Below are positions 11,808 through 24,235 of a DNA stretch of 64,000 nucleotides, piece after piece; within the stretch, counting starts at the first letter, position 1, and every line of letters starts with the position of its first letter. Made by a program: the position numbers and the translations under genes. The notes beneath the pieces were generated by a model. It did not search any database and had not been told where the DNA came from. It saw only the letters and a list, made by a program, of their open reading frames with translations. The DNA comes from Nymphaea colorata. Its lineage: Eukaryota > Streptophyta > Magnoliopsida > Nymphaeales > Nymphaeaceae. Location of the stretch: assembly GCF_008831285.2 (NCBI RefSeq), contig NC_045143.1, positions 26,187,662 to 26,251,661 on the forward strand, in the 5' to 3' direction.

Positions 11808-12157
11808 TGTTGAAAGTGGGTGTTACATCTAGCGCAGCATGCTCAATGGATCATTCTCATTCTTGCCTTATTGAAATCGATTTGAACATTGGAAAAATTG
11901 CTGCAATATACGTTACTGACATTCTTTCCTCGATAATTTTGATTTTATATGTAAAGTGTACCAATGATCGTATGCATTGTCTTTTGCTTTCCTCATGTAT
12001 CGTATATATACTTGTAAAGCAAAGAAAGAAAATAAGGAAACAGGGAAAATCAAAGGAGCAACTGCTGTAGCATTCATCGTGGATGTATGTCTATGGACCG
12101 AACCACATAAAAATCAGTGTTTGTTTCTTGGTTCTCTTTCTTTATCCCATTTCAACA
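11808..12157 (+). repeat. 5' LTR of copia A
   Basis: Starts TGTTGAAAGTGG and ends CATTTCAACA. It pairs with 16436-16786. The 3' portion holds TTGTAAAGCAAAGAAAGAAAAT and the AACCGAACCA segment common to both LTRs. Confidence 0.92.
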
Positions 12158-12170
12158 TGGTATCAGAGCA
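12158..12170 (+). promoter_or_regulatory. Primer binding site of copia A
   Basis: TGGTATCAGAGCA immediately follows the LTR. This is the standard plant copia site complementary to the 3' end of initiator methionine tRNA, used to prime minus-strand DNA synthesis. Confidence 0.92.
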
Positions 12171-12231
12171 TTGACTTTCATTCTTGGCACATTTTGCTTA
12201 TCTCCTGGTGCTTGATCTTGCTCATTTCATC

Positions 12232-12582
12232 ATGACAGAAGACTCAAGCTTTGGAACCACCAGCAAAGTGGTGGAAGAAATTATCGTGCAGGAGCAACCA
12301 AGCCCTGCAAACAAAATTACTTCTGTACTTTTAATTGGCAGCGACTATTTAGCTTGGTCCAAATTTGTGATGCTATATTTGAGTGGCACAAGCAAGCTGA
12401 ATTTTGTTACTGAAGATCTTCCAAAACCTGCTGAAACAGATCCAACTTACAGAGAATGGCGATCCACCAATCATCTCATAATGTCTTGGTTGATTAACTC
12501 TATGGTGCCTAAGGTCACTCAAGGATTTTACTTCGCAGAAACTGCTCACCAAATTTGGAGGAAGGTGAAGGAACATATATGA
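12232..12582 (+). pseudogene. gag N-terminus of copia A
   Basis: A frame of about 117 codons starting at the ATG at 12232 shows the plant copia gag pattern: DYLAWSKFVMLYL, then DPTYREW, MSWLINSMVP and a TAHQIWRKV-type helix. It closes at a TGA at 12580. The gag sequence continues in other frames to about 13070, where a degenerate zinc-knuckle-like CSHCKKERCWFLH segment is encoded near 12985-13030. Structural polyprotein for virus-like particles in the intact ancestor. Confidence 0.8.
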
Positions 12583-13117
12583 GAAAAATGACATGCCATA
12601 TGTATCAACTCTCTCAAGTCATTGGGATCTAAAAGCAAAAAAAAATTTCAGCAATCTCCTAGGCAACATACAAGGTATGTGGATGAACTTGACTATCTTA
12701 TGGATATGTCTGCTACTCTTTGATCCAGAGAAAAAAAGTGAACAACAGAAATTTTTTGTACTTCTTGTGACTCTTGGCCCAGAGTATGAACCCATCCGAA
12801 GCCAGATTTAATGTCTGGAACTTCGTTCTCTTCCCACTGTTTGTTCTATTCTTATAAGAGATGAATCTAGAAAAAAGGTAATGCTTCAAAATTTTGATCC
12901 TCAAGAAACTCTGGAATAGAATATTGCCTCTATGGAGTATGAACATCGAAGATAAAACAGTGAAAAAAGTGGAAGAACTGTCCACAACGATTATGTTCTC
13001 ATTGTAAAAAGGAAAGGTGTTGGTTCCTCCATGAAAAACCAACCACCATGAGGCCAAAAAAAAAAGAAAAAAAGAAAAGAAAGCACCACTGCCGTATCCA
13101 AAGTTACAGCCAAAACT

Positions 13118-13690
13118 TTGGATACTTCGGATCTTACTCAGCTGCTGGAAAAAATAAGTGAACTACTGAAAAATGTCAAGGATCATCATGGTAAAGAGCA
13201 GAAAAATGCTACTGCAACATCAACAAGTGTTACCGGTAAAGCTCTTATTTCCCTCAAGTCTGATTATTGGATAATCGATTCTAGAGCTAGTGTCATATGT
13301 CTATGAACTGCCATAACCTTAGTAATTATTCTTCAATGCCTAGAAAAAAAATCATGTTACTGCGAATGGCTCCTCAATGCTTGTTCAAGGAGAAGAGTTA
13401 GATTTTCATAGAAATGGTGTTAAATCTAAAGTGCTTTATGTGCCTGATCTCTCAAGTAACTTGTTGTCCATTTCAAAAATTGTTAAAGATTTAAATTGCC
13501 AAGTTATTTTCTCCCCCACTAACAATGTATTGCATGACCCTATATCAAAGTGGAAGATTGGTGTGGAAACTCAAGAAAATGGGCTATATGTACTGAAAAT
13601 TAATGAATGTGCCTTGACTCCCCAAATCAATCGAGAGGGGGACTTTGGCACCAGAGACTTAGCCACCCATCATGTCATGCCTTGAATATT
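13118..13690 (+). pseudogene. Protease and pre-integrase region of copia A
   Basis: The retroviral-type aspartic protease motif appears as WIIDSRAS at about 13268-13288, where the third active-site-loop residue Gly is replaced by Arg. Downstream, LYVPDLSSNLLSISK and NGLYVLK are the usual copia landmarks before the integrase zinc finger. The region is split by a stop at 13304 and frame changes. Confidence 0.75.
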
Positions 13691-13699
13691 TTATTATCA

Positions 13700-14420
13700 A
13701 ATTTGAATTATAACTGACATGTTTGTGAAACTTGCAAGTATGCTAAAATGTCTAGACATGCATTCCATGAATATTTAAATAATGCTATGTGTACTTTTGA
13801 TCTAGTGCATTCTGATGTGTGGGGGCTGGCCCCGGTGAACTCATACTCAAATTTTCATTATTATCTCACTTTTATTGATGTTTTTTCAAAAACCACTTGG
13901 ATTTATTTACTAAAAACAAGGATGAAGTTTTTGCAAAATTTTTATAATTTTACAAAATGGTTGAAACTCAATTTGATGCCTATATAAATTGTCTTCGATT
14001 TGACAATGGTACTGAATATAAAAACCAACTTTTTGAACAATTTAAGAAAGAAAGTAGGATGGACCATCAATTCACTTTTGTTGATACACCCCAACAAAAT
14101 GGGGTGACAGAATGGAAAAATTGTCACCTTCTAGAAATGACTAGGTCATTATTGTTTGATATGAATGTTTCTCAGGGTTTCTGGAGTGACGCAGTTTTGA
14201 AAGCTTGTCATACTATCAATCGCACACCCACAGAAATTATTGCTGGAAGAGCTCCTTTGGAAGTCCTCATGAAAAGGAAATTTAAAGTTGACCACATGAG
14301 AATTTTTGGATGCATTGACTATGTTAAGAGTAAAGTTGCAGACACCCAATCTCAGAGTAAAAAAATGCATTTTCATGGGCTACTCATCTACAAAAAAAGG
14401 ATTCAAATGTTATGATGTGA
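13700..14420 (+). pseudogene. Integrase domain of copia A
   Basis: CETCKYAKM-type zinc-finger remainder is followed by HSDVWG (first catalytic Asp, about 13808), DNGTEY (second Asp, about 14000) and TPQQNGVTEWKN (catalytic Glu, about 14107), then GFWSDAVLKACHTINRTP. Catalytic residues survive, but the domain is split by a frameshift near 13985 and again after 14415. Confidence 0.85.
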
Positions 14421-14939
14421 CCATCAAGCATATTCATATCTTTTGTGTGTTGTAGTATTTGAGAAAAAAAAGTCCATATTTCTCTCACTATGCAATACAA
14501 GGAGAGGATAGTTTCAAGCACAACAACATGGTCATGCCTAACAATCTGCAGTACAATTATTTTGATATCACCATAATCCATCACCATAGTGACCTTGAAG
14601 AAAGAGAGACCTTTGAAAACCTTGAATGTGATTGAAGCAATACCTAAGTCTCTCTTGAACCTCAAGCAGATCAAAACATTGGAATTGGAGCTATAGTCCT
14701 TATTGAACCTTACTCAGAGACCTTAGAATCTCACCCGACTGAACCCATTCTAAAAATCTTCTTGAAACATTCAGCTACCTAGACATTTTGGAAGGCTTTG
14801 TCACCTACATTGATGTTACTCATCCTTTAGAAAAAATTTTGAGTTTTTGCAACCACCGCAAACACCACGTGGCCTTCCTCAGTCATATTGAAAAGCAAAG
14901 AGATTCTACTACTTACCAGGAAGCCAAAGACCAAAAGAT

Positions 14940-15630
14940 ATAGGTTGAAGCCATGCATGAAGAGTTAGATGCTCTACACAAATATCGTACATGGGAACTA
15001 GTTACTCTCCCAGTGGGAAAACGTGCAGTTGGGTGAAAGTGGATCTTTAAAACTAAGTACAAGACTGATGACTCTATTGAACGCCATAAAGCACATCTTA
15101 TTGCTAAAGAGTATACTCAAACACAAGGGTTAGACTATGAAGAAACTTTTGCTCTTGTAGCAAAAATGACCACCATCAGAATTCTCCTATCCATTGCTTG
15201 CAATTTTGAATGGCCATTATTTCAATTAGATGTGAAGAATGTTTTTTACAAGGTGACCTTCAAGAAGAAGTATACCTGCCACAAAGCCACCCTATGGAAT
15301 GTACTCCAAATCTTGTTTGTAGGCTCAAGAAGTCAATTTGTGGATTGAAGCAATCTCCTAAAGCCTGGTACCAAAAATTGAGCGATGCATTGGAGAACAA
15401 AAAATTCACCAGATGCTATTCATATAATTCAGTTTTCATCAAAAGATCTAATGATAAACTTGTTGTTGTATTGATTTATGTGGATGACACAACAATTACA
15501 GGCAATGACAAACAAGGGATAGCTCACACCAAGTGGTATCTTCACAATACTTTTGAGATCAAGGATCTGGGGAGACTAAAATACTTTTTAGGGATCAAAA
15601 GTGCTAATTCCAAGAAAGAATCATCTTGAA
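14940..15630 (+). pseudogene. Reverse transcriptase domain of copia A
   Basis: Landmarks in order: GLDYEETFA near 15130, FQLDVKN near 15220, GLKQSPKAWYQKL near 15345, and LIYVDDTTITGND with the YVDD active site at about 15475-15490, then KDLGRLKYFLGI. A frameshift lies between 15230 and 15260, and further stops precede the domain. Confidence 0.88.
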
Positions 15631-15959
15631 CCAACGCAAGTACATACTTGATTTACTTAAAGAAAAAAGAAAAACAATTATTAGGCCAGCATACACGGCC
15701 ATAGAAGTGTACCCTAAACTTGATAACACCAAGGGTGACCCCATTGAAGATGTGAAAGCTATCAAAGACTTATGGGGAAGTTAATATATCTCATTGTCAC
15801 ATGACCTGACATCAATTATGCCATCAGCTTGGTAAGCCAACATATGCGTTCTCTTAAAGTAGTGCATGTCAAAGTAGTTGAAAGAATTCTCAAATACTTA
15901 AAAAAGACTCCAGGGCCAGGTTTGTGGAACAAAGTGAATGGGAATGTTAATATACGATG

Positions 15960-16430
15960 TCACTCGGATACAGACTAAGCCGGTGCTTCAGATAAAAAGA
16001 TCTATGACAGGTTATAGCGTTTATGTTGGTGAAAACCCGGTTTCTTGGAAAAGCAAGAAACAACATACTATTTTTAGATCCAGTGCCGAGGAATAATACA
16101 TGGCAATGGCAACTGCCTCAAGCGAGCTCATTTGAATAAAATCACTCATCCAAGAGCTTGGATTTGTTATCAACTCTCCTATTGCTATGCACTGTGACAA
16201 TCAAGCTGCAGTTCATGTAGCTGCAAGTTCAATTTTTTACGAACATGCCAAACACATAGAAATTGATTGTCATTATGTACGTGAAAATTTCTAAAAAGGA
16301 GATATTGAAATTCCATATACTAGGAGCACAAAGCAGCTGGCCGATGGGTTTACTAAAGAACTTCCTACAAAGCAATTTGACAATATTAAAATCAAGTGGG
16401 GCTGTTTGAATCTCTATGCCCCACTTGAAG
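15960..16430 (+). pseudogene. RNase H domain and C-terminus of copia A
   Basis: Encodes RSMTGYSVYVGENPVSWKSKKQ, SSAEE, a CDNQAAVHVAA stretch and a KHIEIDCHYVRENF segment followed by QLADGFTKELP, the standard copia C-terminus. Several stops interrupt it. The last codons run into the purine tract GAAGGGAAG just before the 3' LTR. Confidence 0.85.
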
Positions 16431-16435
16431 GGAAG

Positions 16436-16786
16436 TGATGAAAGTGGGGGTTACGTCCAGTGCAGCATGCTCAACGGATCATTCTCATTCCTGCCTTATT
16501 GAAATCAATTGGAATGTAGAAAGAATTGCTGCAATGTACGTTAGTAACACTCTTTCCATGTTAATTTTGAGTTTTGTATGTAAAGCCTACCAACGATCAC
16601 ATGCATTGTTTTTTGCTTTCGTCATGTATCTTATATATACTTGTAAAGCAAAGAAAGAAAATGAGGAAACAAAGAAAATTAAAGGAGCAGCTGCCCTGGC
16701 ATTCATCGTGGATGTAGGTCTATGAACCGAACCAAGTAGAAATCAGTGTTTGTTTCTTGGTTCTCTTTCTTTCTCCCATTTCAACA
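16436..16786 (+). repeat. 3' LTR of copia A
   Basis: Starts TGATGAAAGTGG and ends CATTTCAACA, preceded by the purine tract. Followed at 16787-16791 by the CATGA target duplication. Confidence 0.92.
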
Positions 16787-16889
16787 CATGACAACAAAAA
16801 ATCCAAATCTGTTACATCAGAAGCAATTGACCGTCTTTTTTAAATGATTTTCCAAGTACTAAATATGACTTGACTCTCAAGTATTAAAC

Positions 16890-17339
16890 GACATATATAA
16901 CCATCACACAGAACACATTGTGTTATGGGATGGAAAATTCCATGGTAAAAGTTACAATAAAGTATTGGCACATTCCATGGCCACTTTCATCAATGATAAT
17001 TTAGACAAGGGGACTTGTAGTGATGGAGCTTTGACTGTAACAAATACTTATTAGCAACAGGATTGTGGGCAATAACAACTGTTAAAGCGGTAGCTAATAT
17101 TCAAAATTAACCTTTAAACTTAAACGGAGGGGAAACATCCTTGAAACAAAAAACATATATTTATTGAACATGGAAAAGTAACACCATCGACTACATGGCA
17201 CTCAGACTTCCCATTGTTATAAAACACAATTAAGCAGCATCCGAAGCTGCCAATAGTAGACCAATACAGAGAACCACAATGATTATGACAATAGAAACTA
17301 ACATATATATATATATATAGATATATACATATATATACC
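16890..17339 (-). other. 3' flank of protease pseudogene 1, duplicated
   Basis: This AT-rich stretch is the downstream side of the minus-strand protease copy and matches about 40050-40560 (ATATAACCATCACA, ACATATATATTTATT, TTAAGCAGCATCC). It contains a TA run near 17305-17338. It shows that the duplicated unit included the 3' flank as well as gene and promoter. Confidence 0.7.
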
Positions 17340-18695
17340 TTAGCCCTGGGTACATTCAGTTGGTGCGAAAGAAAGCAGTCCATGGCCCAGATCATACTTG
17401 ACATGCATGTTTTGCTGTGCAGCATTCCCGAACATGGGCATCTCCCCGCCTTCAATGGCTAAGCAGGCGATTCCACTTCTAAACATTACAAAGATGTTTG
17501 AAGGTGGCAGCTTCCAGTCTGCATTAGCAAAATGAAAGGTCATCTCCGGCAACCCTTCATATGGAACCCCATTATTTTGTACATGGTAACAAAGTAAATC
17601 TTTCTCAAGAGGATAGAAGCGTTCATGGTTTATGACATTAGCCACCGCATTTACTACTTGACCATACACATCTTTAGCAAGAAAAGTGAGCATGGTGCCC
17701 GAGTCTATGATGATCGATCTGGCATCTCTCAACAATGCAGTCATCTTTGAACCACCAAATTGTATGTTGAATCTGTTGTCCCCGACGCTTATGTCAATTA
17801 GGTTGAGAACATAATACGTGCCCTGAGAACCACCTGGTACCATTGGAGTTTCTTGAACTTCTACCTTGCCTGAAAACTCTGCATCCTCACCGAATCTGAG
17901 CTGTCCCAGGGAATTGTTTTCATTGCTACAGGGAGGAAGACAATAAGCAAATTTCTTATCAATAAAAGAGCCAATCTGATTAACAAGCGAGAGAGGACCA
18001 CCGCTGAGGCAACAAGGCCAGGAACTTTAAGCAAGGCAGGATTAGGATTGCCCTCACTATGAACGGAACCAAAGACAATTCCTGGAAGCTTGACATTGCT
18101 GGCACCATCCTCAAACAAGAGCATCTCGAAGGCTAGAATCCCTTCTACAATGGATTTGTCAACATAGGAATATCTGAACCAGCAAAGTTGGTTGCTGGTG
18201 CAACCATATTGGGGCAATATCGTGCAAAAGCTGGTGGAGCATCTCTGGTTCTTGTAGGTGGACGACTGAAGTGGATCAAACATTGGTGTTTGGACGTTCA
18301 GTTGTCACAATGGCGTCATGTTGTCCATATGAGGTCACTACCAGTGTTTATTATGGGCCAGTACAGGCGGGATGGGGTACCTAGCGAGATAACATAAGAC
18401 GTGGAAACTCACTGGGACCAGGCATCACGGGGCTGGAGATCATGCTGGTGGTATTGCCAAACCGTGAAGCGATGTGGCGGCAGTGCAACATGGAGTGCAG
18501 AGCTACCTGCTCGGCTCATTGAGCTAGAGTGAATGAGGGGTCATAGAGAGGAGATAGTGATGAGTTTCGATGAATGAGGTCTATGGAGAAGCGGAGAGGT
18601 CTGAAAGCGAAGATGCTGGCAGGGTTAGGTAGCACTGCAAGTAGGAGCAGCTGGAGGAGGACGCGGAATGCTATAGAGGAGAAGAAGGCAGCCAT
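17340..18695 (-). pseudogene. CDR1/nepenthesin-like A1 aspartic protease pseudogene 1
   Basis: The near full-length copy starts at an ATG in a good context (CACCATGG) at 18695 and ends at the TAA at 17340-17342. The first 30 residues form a hydrophobic signal peptide, followed by FSIDLIHRNSSLSPLYDP, the propeptide signature of plant CDR1-like secreted proteases. Intact relatives are apoplastic endopeptidases with two catalytic Asp residues. Here codon 60 is TGA (18516-18518), the first catalytic Asp is Asn (codon 18346-18348, NTGSDLIW), another TGA follows at 18316-18318, frames shift between these points, and one base appears missing near 18010 at the GLVGLSGG site. The C-terminal half (17340-17843) is open and keeps the second site IIDSGTMLTF and the tail KYDLGHGLLSFAPTECTQG. 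A single exon is typical of the family. It cannot encode an active enzyme. Confidence 0.9.
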
Positions 18696-18946
18696 GGTGA
18701 GCGCTGAAAGGTTGCTGTATTAAGGATAAATGTGTTGGTATTTATAATGGAAGTCATAGTTAAGGTCACTGCTGATGAAGGAAAGGATTTGGATTTGGAA
18801 ATTGTGGAGAAAAGAAACATATGGCCAAACTGAGTCACGTATTCCTTTGTTTAACCAGTAACCATCACAATGAAGAAAAGTTGGTAGCATCTTCCAATGG
18901 TTAAGCTTAGGTAAATCTCGTAGTGCTTGGTTGGACATCAGCAATT
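18696..18946 (-). promoter_or_regulatory. Promoter and 5' flank of protease pseudogene 1 (P2)
   Basis: A TATA box, TTATAAATA on the minus strand at 18739-18747, lies about 45 bases upstream of the ATG, implying a very short 5' UTR. The TATA-like box and surrounding sequence recur upstream of the fragment at 46571 and in the orphan flank at 42582-42590. Homology with the other flanks stops at about 18946, where duplicated block R2 begins. Confidence 0.75.
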
Positions 18947-20440
18947 TTATAATGATTTGTTAAATTCCATTTTCTTTCTTGACCTTTTCTTCCCAATTCC
19001 TTTCCTTCCCTTTCCATTTTTTTTCCTTTTTATCCTACTTTCTCTCCATCCAAACAGGTGATAGAATAGGTCAACGAAAAATTATTTAACAACAATGAAA
19101 AGGTAAGGCCAGATGGGATTGCGTTTGCGTTGCCTCAAGCCTCCCTAAAAGTGACCAGACATTGAAATGACCTTATATAAGAAGTTACATGGGGAAATAG
19201 GTCACTACTGGAGTACACTTGTAGCTCCTTTTATCTTGAGAATCAAAACAATCAGAGTGTTGTTAAACCTCTTCACCATTCTTTTTATTCCGAAGAAAAC
19301 TTCAGCCATCTTGGTTATGTCATGACAGATTACTCCTCGGTACTGTTGAAAAATGGACCTGAAGGATCCACTACATCCTGAATCACTTTACGCTTTCAAA
19401 CTAAAGTTGCATACTTCAGTTCTTTTGCTAAAGCAGGTCTGAGGAGGAAAGTATTTATTGGTCAGGCCCTTGGGTCAAAAGACTGCCCTAGGCCCGACTC
19501 AATCTGGGCTAGGTACCTAACTATTCATTTAGTACTCGGCTCACTGCTTACCCTTTTGTACAACCCAATAATTTCAAACAATGAGCCCTCTATGAGGCCA
19601 ACTGTATTTTTGTGTCTTTTTTCTTTGAACTTAGCAGGTTGGCACATTGTTTAATCCATGTTCCATTTCCTATAAAAGTACTTGTGAGAATAAAATAAGA
19701 ATAAAGCAGGTAATTTCCATCTCTTTCTCTCTCTCTCTCTCTACATGCACGAGAACTCAAAAGGCATGGAGCTGTTACTTTATTTTTTTCTTCGACCACA
19801 CTTTCACTTTCAGCGGTAGGCAAGTCAAAAAAGGGAGGAACCACCCTGCAGACTAGGTGGCAATGACGCAGACGTAGAGGTGGAATAAAAAGGCTCGAAT
19901 CAAAATACTTATGTGAAGTTCGAAGATTGTGTTTCCCCTTGCAATATGGTGGCTATGGAAGAACAGGAATTATGAACCGTGACAACAAGAAAAAATCCAA
20001 ATCTGTTACATCAGAAGCAGTTGACTGTCTTTTTTATATGATTCACTAAGTGCTAAATATAACTCTTCAAGCAGAAGAACAAGTTTCCACAACTTTTCGT
20101 CCTTTTTTATGTAGGAATTCTCTTATATCATCGACTTCAACACAAATCAGAATCACCACAAAAGCATATAGAAAACTGATATGCTAATGAAACCACATGT
20201 GAAAGATGCCCCGCCTTGGTCGACCAACTTCCCTTCCTTATTTTAAAGCTATTCGCAGTACCTACACCTTGGTCCTCATGAATCTTCATGGTCATCGATC
20301 GTCACTAGCTATTGCCGGAATGAATTCCAATCTTTCTGTTTGCTCTCTCTCCCTCTCTCTAGACATGCATAAGAACTCAAAAGGCATGGAGCTGTCACTT
20401 TAGTTCTTTCTTCCACAACACTTTCACTTTCATTGCCCTC
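18947..20440. repeat. Duplicated block R2 (uninterrupted copy)
   Basis: Paralogue of 3418-3882 plus 7691-8785 without the 3.8-kb insert, giving an empty-site reference. It has about 90 extra bases at 19055-19160 relative to R1. At the insertion point it reads GGTACC, 14 bases, then GTACTCGG. A CT-rich microsatellite lies at about 19722-19741. No supported gene. Confidence 0.8.
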
Positions 20441-21589
20441 AAATGATAACCTTGCTTAGATTATCTTGCAATCGAGTTATCATGTTCTAAGTGTAACATA
20501 TAGTCTTCTGGTACCTAACATATATATTCAAGTATCATAATGTAATTGGTCTATATGCCCATCCGGCAGCCACTGCTTTTGATATCAACTAGGTAATTTT
20601 TTTGCTGGGAAACTGCCAAGGGAGCCCCTTGCTTTATTGAGATATCAAATAAATAAGTTAATCCACTGTCTATATCACTAATTTCTAGAGACCAGCCAAT
20701 ATTGCAACATTTTACCAGTTAGTGCCCACACGAGCAAGTGATGATCAGTCAAAAAAATTGGTACTGCGACTAAGATGAGGTTGAGGTTACAAGTAGTGAG
20801 AAATCAATTTTCTCAAATAACATGGCATCTTTCCTGCTTGGTGGGCCATTACAGATCCTTTGATGGGATTTTCATATGATCCGATCAGGTCGACTGAAAA
20901 CTGGATTGGCCGGGTCATTCCTGAATATTCAAGGGATTCAAATAAAAGTCAAGAAGAATGAGGAGGGAAGGGTGGTGGAGGAGGAGAAACTGAACTTTAG
21001 CCACCAGCATTGTCATGGGATGTCGCTTGTTGGTTTCTTCAATCGATGCTGCTTGAGTTTTTGACACTTACGGTCATTGGCGAAGCTGCCAATTGGTAAC
21101 ATATGTTTTACATGATTAAGAAAAATCTTAATACAATAAATTATCAGACACTTCATTATTTTGTCATCTAGCTAGCTGTAGCTAGTTTCACCTCCAACCA
21201 TGGTCAGTCGCAGCTAGAGTTAGAAATGTTGGACTTAGGGGCACTAATTTAAAGAATCTCATACCTATAGGGTCACTGATGTATATAAAGAAGCAAGTAG
21301 TTGAAAGCATATGTAACAATGAAAACAAAGAAAGTTTATAGGACCATGTGGGCAACTGCCAAAAGGAGCCCACGTATGACTCCACCAAAGGCTCTAGCCC
21401 CATCCCAATTTTTTGTACTTCCATGCATTTCATGGACCAGAAAATCAAAACAGGGTTCGCATAAAATTTTCAAACAAAATTTGAATTCACACTGACAAAT
21501 GCACATTTAAAATAAATAGCAAATTAACCAGATTACTTGTTAGATGATTGAATGCATAGGAGTTGCCAGTTGCCATCAAATGAAGTTTG
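20441..21589. other. No gene seen
   Basis: AT-rich non-coding sequence. A short region at 21145-21210 resembles 1470-1530. No domain, RNA gene or transposon end recognised. Confidence 0.45.
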
Positions 21590-22109
21590 ATAGTTGGAAT
21601 GTTAGAGGGCTTGCTAATCTAACAACCTAGAGAGATTTTGGCAAATGGATGAGATCTCATCAACTTGACATCGTTTTCATGTTTTGATATCATGTTGATT
21701 GCGGGCAACTTCAGATCTTTTTGCAATCACTACAAGGAGTTTTCCTTTGAATCTAATATTGATACAAATCTTAATTGGGCCATAGTTGTCTGTGCTTAGA
21801 GACAGGCTGATTTTAGATTGACTAGTTGCAAATTTAATAAATTTTAGATGGATTGTTTGTTTATTCATAACGCTTCCAATCTCAACTTTGATACAATAGG
21901 GGTGTATCTTCACCCTGACTTTAGAATTCACAAAGACCAATTGGTTATGTTAGATATCATTATTGCCAATAAACAAAAGTTAGTATTGTCATGAAAGATT
22001 TTAATTCAGTTTGTAAGGAGTCTGAAAAATGGGCCTGCCCCTGCTAGACAAGCTTGTTTAGCATTCAGTGGATTCATTCAAGATGCTGGACTAAGGGAGA
22101 TTGTGGACA

Positions 22110-22910
22110 GAAACAGAGCATTCACTTGAACCAATCTCTGCGGCCCAACAGCGCTGGTTCAAAGCAAATTAGATAGATGTTTTTTAACAACTATTGGATT
22201 GAGCAAGTTGGATGTTGCAGGCAGCTTTTGGTAGAACCAAGAAGTTCTTCAGACCAATCAGCGCTTCTCTTTTACATGTAAATTAAATATCTTTAAAACC
22301 GCATGCAGAAGAAGACAATGATTTAACTACTTCCTTTAGTAAGAGTGTTAACCTAGTTGTAAGGTCATTATTACAAGATCATGGAGAGTGGAGTGTAGAC
22401 GATGCATAATGCTTAAACTTCTGGCAAAACGGAATAGAGTACGACCATGAATAAAGTAACTGGAGTAAGTATAGAACCGAGAAAGTTGATACCAGAACTA
22501 TTCAAAAGGATCTTATTGAAATTTATAAGAGGCAAGACATTGGCTCTCATAACTGGTCCACTTCTGAAAATCATATTAGAAGTTTTCTTGCGGATGCTCT
22601 CTGAGATGAAGAAATTTATTAGAAAAAATAAGTTAGGTTATCATGGCTAAAAGAAGGGGATAATAACAGCAACCTATTTCATGCTATGTTGAAGAAAATG
22701 TCCAAAAAAATGGACTCTTGCACATGAAGATGGATGATGGGGAGTTTTATGAGGAGGATAAAATTCTTTCAGCATGTACTTCTTATTTTTAAAGATTTTT
22801 TACCAGTGACAACTCAACAAACATGATTATGGATCAGCTTGCTGTTGGCCACTGCATATTTATAAAAGAAAACTTAACGGACAAAAGTCCCATTTCAGAT
22901 GAGGAAGTGT
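22110..22910. repeat. LINE internal duplication, first copy
   Basis: Nearly the same sequence as about 23385-24105. This copy carries many extra short insertions compared with the second (for example CTGCGGCCCAACAGCGCTGG against CTGCGGCAACAGCGG). From about 22450 onward the two copies are almost identical. Confidence 0.85.
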
Positions 22911-23384
22911 AAATAGGCTGTTATGGGTGCCAACTCCAATAGTGCACCAGGTCTGGATGGGTTTCCGAATTCGTTCTTTCAATATAATTCGGACATGGTA
23001 AAGACTAATATCACTGTCGCAATTACAGATTTTTTTTAGAAAGAAAAGTTTGTTAAGAAACTAGGCAGAAATCATATAAACTTAATTCTTAAATTTGATT
23101 TAGAATTTGTTAAGCAACTAGTGTACTGAAATTTATTTTCAGAATCATGGTTTCGAGAATGAAGAAGGTACTAAAGCGGGTCATTTCCAACATGCAAGGT
23201 GGTTTTTTGAAAGATAGAAACATCCATCAATCTCTCCTTCTTGTGCTTGAGATGGTATATGCAATGTCTAAGGGTCAACTAGCTATATTGAGATAAAGGG
23301 TCATGAAATCATGGACTTGTGTTAACAAGTTGGAAGTGGATTCATCAAGATGTGATAAGGAATTGTGAAAAACAACATTCATGA

Positions 23385-24105
23385 AAATCTCTGCGGCAAC
23401 AGCGGTTCAAAGCAATTAGATAGAGTTTTTTACATATTGATTGGATGGATTTGCAATTTTGTAACCAAAGTCTTCAGACATCAGCGCTTCTTTTACGAAA
23501 TTAAATATCTTAAAACCGCATGCAAGAGACAATGATTTAACTATTCCTTAGTAAGAGTGTTAACTAGTTGTAAGGTCTTATTACAAGATCATGGAGAGTG
23601 GAGTGTAGACGATGCTAATGCTTAAACTTTGGCAAACGAATAGAGTACGACCATGATAAAGTAACTGGAGTAAGTATAGAACCGAGAAAGTTGATACCAG
23701 AACTATTCAAAAGGATCTTATTGAAATTTATAAGAGGCAGACATTGGCTCTCATAACTGGTCCACTTCTGAAAATCATATTAGAAGTTTTCTTGCGGATG
23801 CTCTCTGAGATGAAGAAATTTATTAGAAAAAATAAGTTAGGTTATCATGGCTAAAAGAAGGGGATAATAACAGCAAACTATTTCATGCTATGTTGAAGAA
23901 AATGTCCAAAAAATGGACTCTTGCACATGAAGATGGATGATGGGGAGTTTTATGAGGAGGATAAAATTCTTTCAGCATGTACTTCTTATTTTTAAAGATT
24001 TTTTTACCAGTGACAACTCAACAAAATGATTATGGATCAGCTTGCTGTTGGCCACTGCATATTTATAAAAGAAAACTTAACGGACAAAAGTCCCATTTCA
24101 GATGA
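23385..24105. repeat. LINE internal duplication, second copy
   Basis: Repeats the endonuclease C-terminus and the linker before the RT, out of order with respect to a normal LINE, since RT motifs already occur at 22930-23290. After it the sequence changes at GATGAAAGTATGC and runs into a 64-A tract. Confidence 0.85.
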
Positions 24106-24170
24106 AAGTATGCATCATGTCAATTGGGACTTTCATTAATCAAGTAAGCAATCTGCATTAAGATTTTTAG

Positions 24171-24234
<64 letters not shown>
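24171..24234. repeat. 64-base poly(A) run inside the LINE
   Basis: An uninterrupted A run lies inside the RT domain rather than at an element's 3' end. The sequence on its right (GATATGCAATGTCTAAGGTC) repeats the sequence at 23258-23280. It may be the tail of an inserted retrocopy or an assembly join. Confidence 0.9.

Positions 24235-24235
<1 letters not shown>

Larger units (their letters stand above)
11808..16786 (+). mobile_element. Copia A: complete but decayed Ty1/copia retrotransposon
   Basis: The element of 4,979 bases has two LTRs of about 350 bases, a primer binding site immediately after the 5' LTR, gag, protease, integrase, reverse transcriptase and RNase H in copia order, a purine tract before the 3' LTR, and CATGA target duplications. 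The LTRs differ at roughly one base in ten where aligned by eye, so the insertion is old. The coding region carries many stops and frameshifts and cannot make functional proteins. It inserted into a third copy of duplicated block R, since both flanks match 8240-8300 and 19970-20030. Confidence 0.93.
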
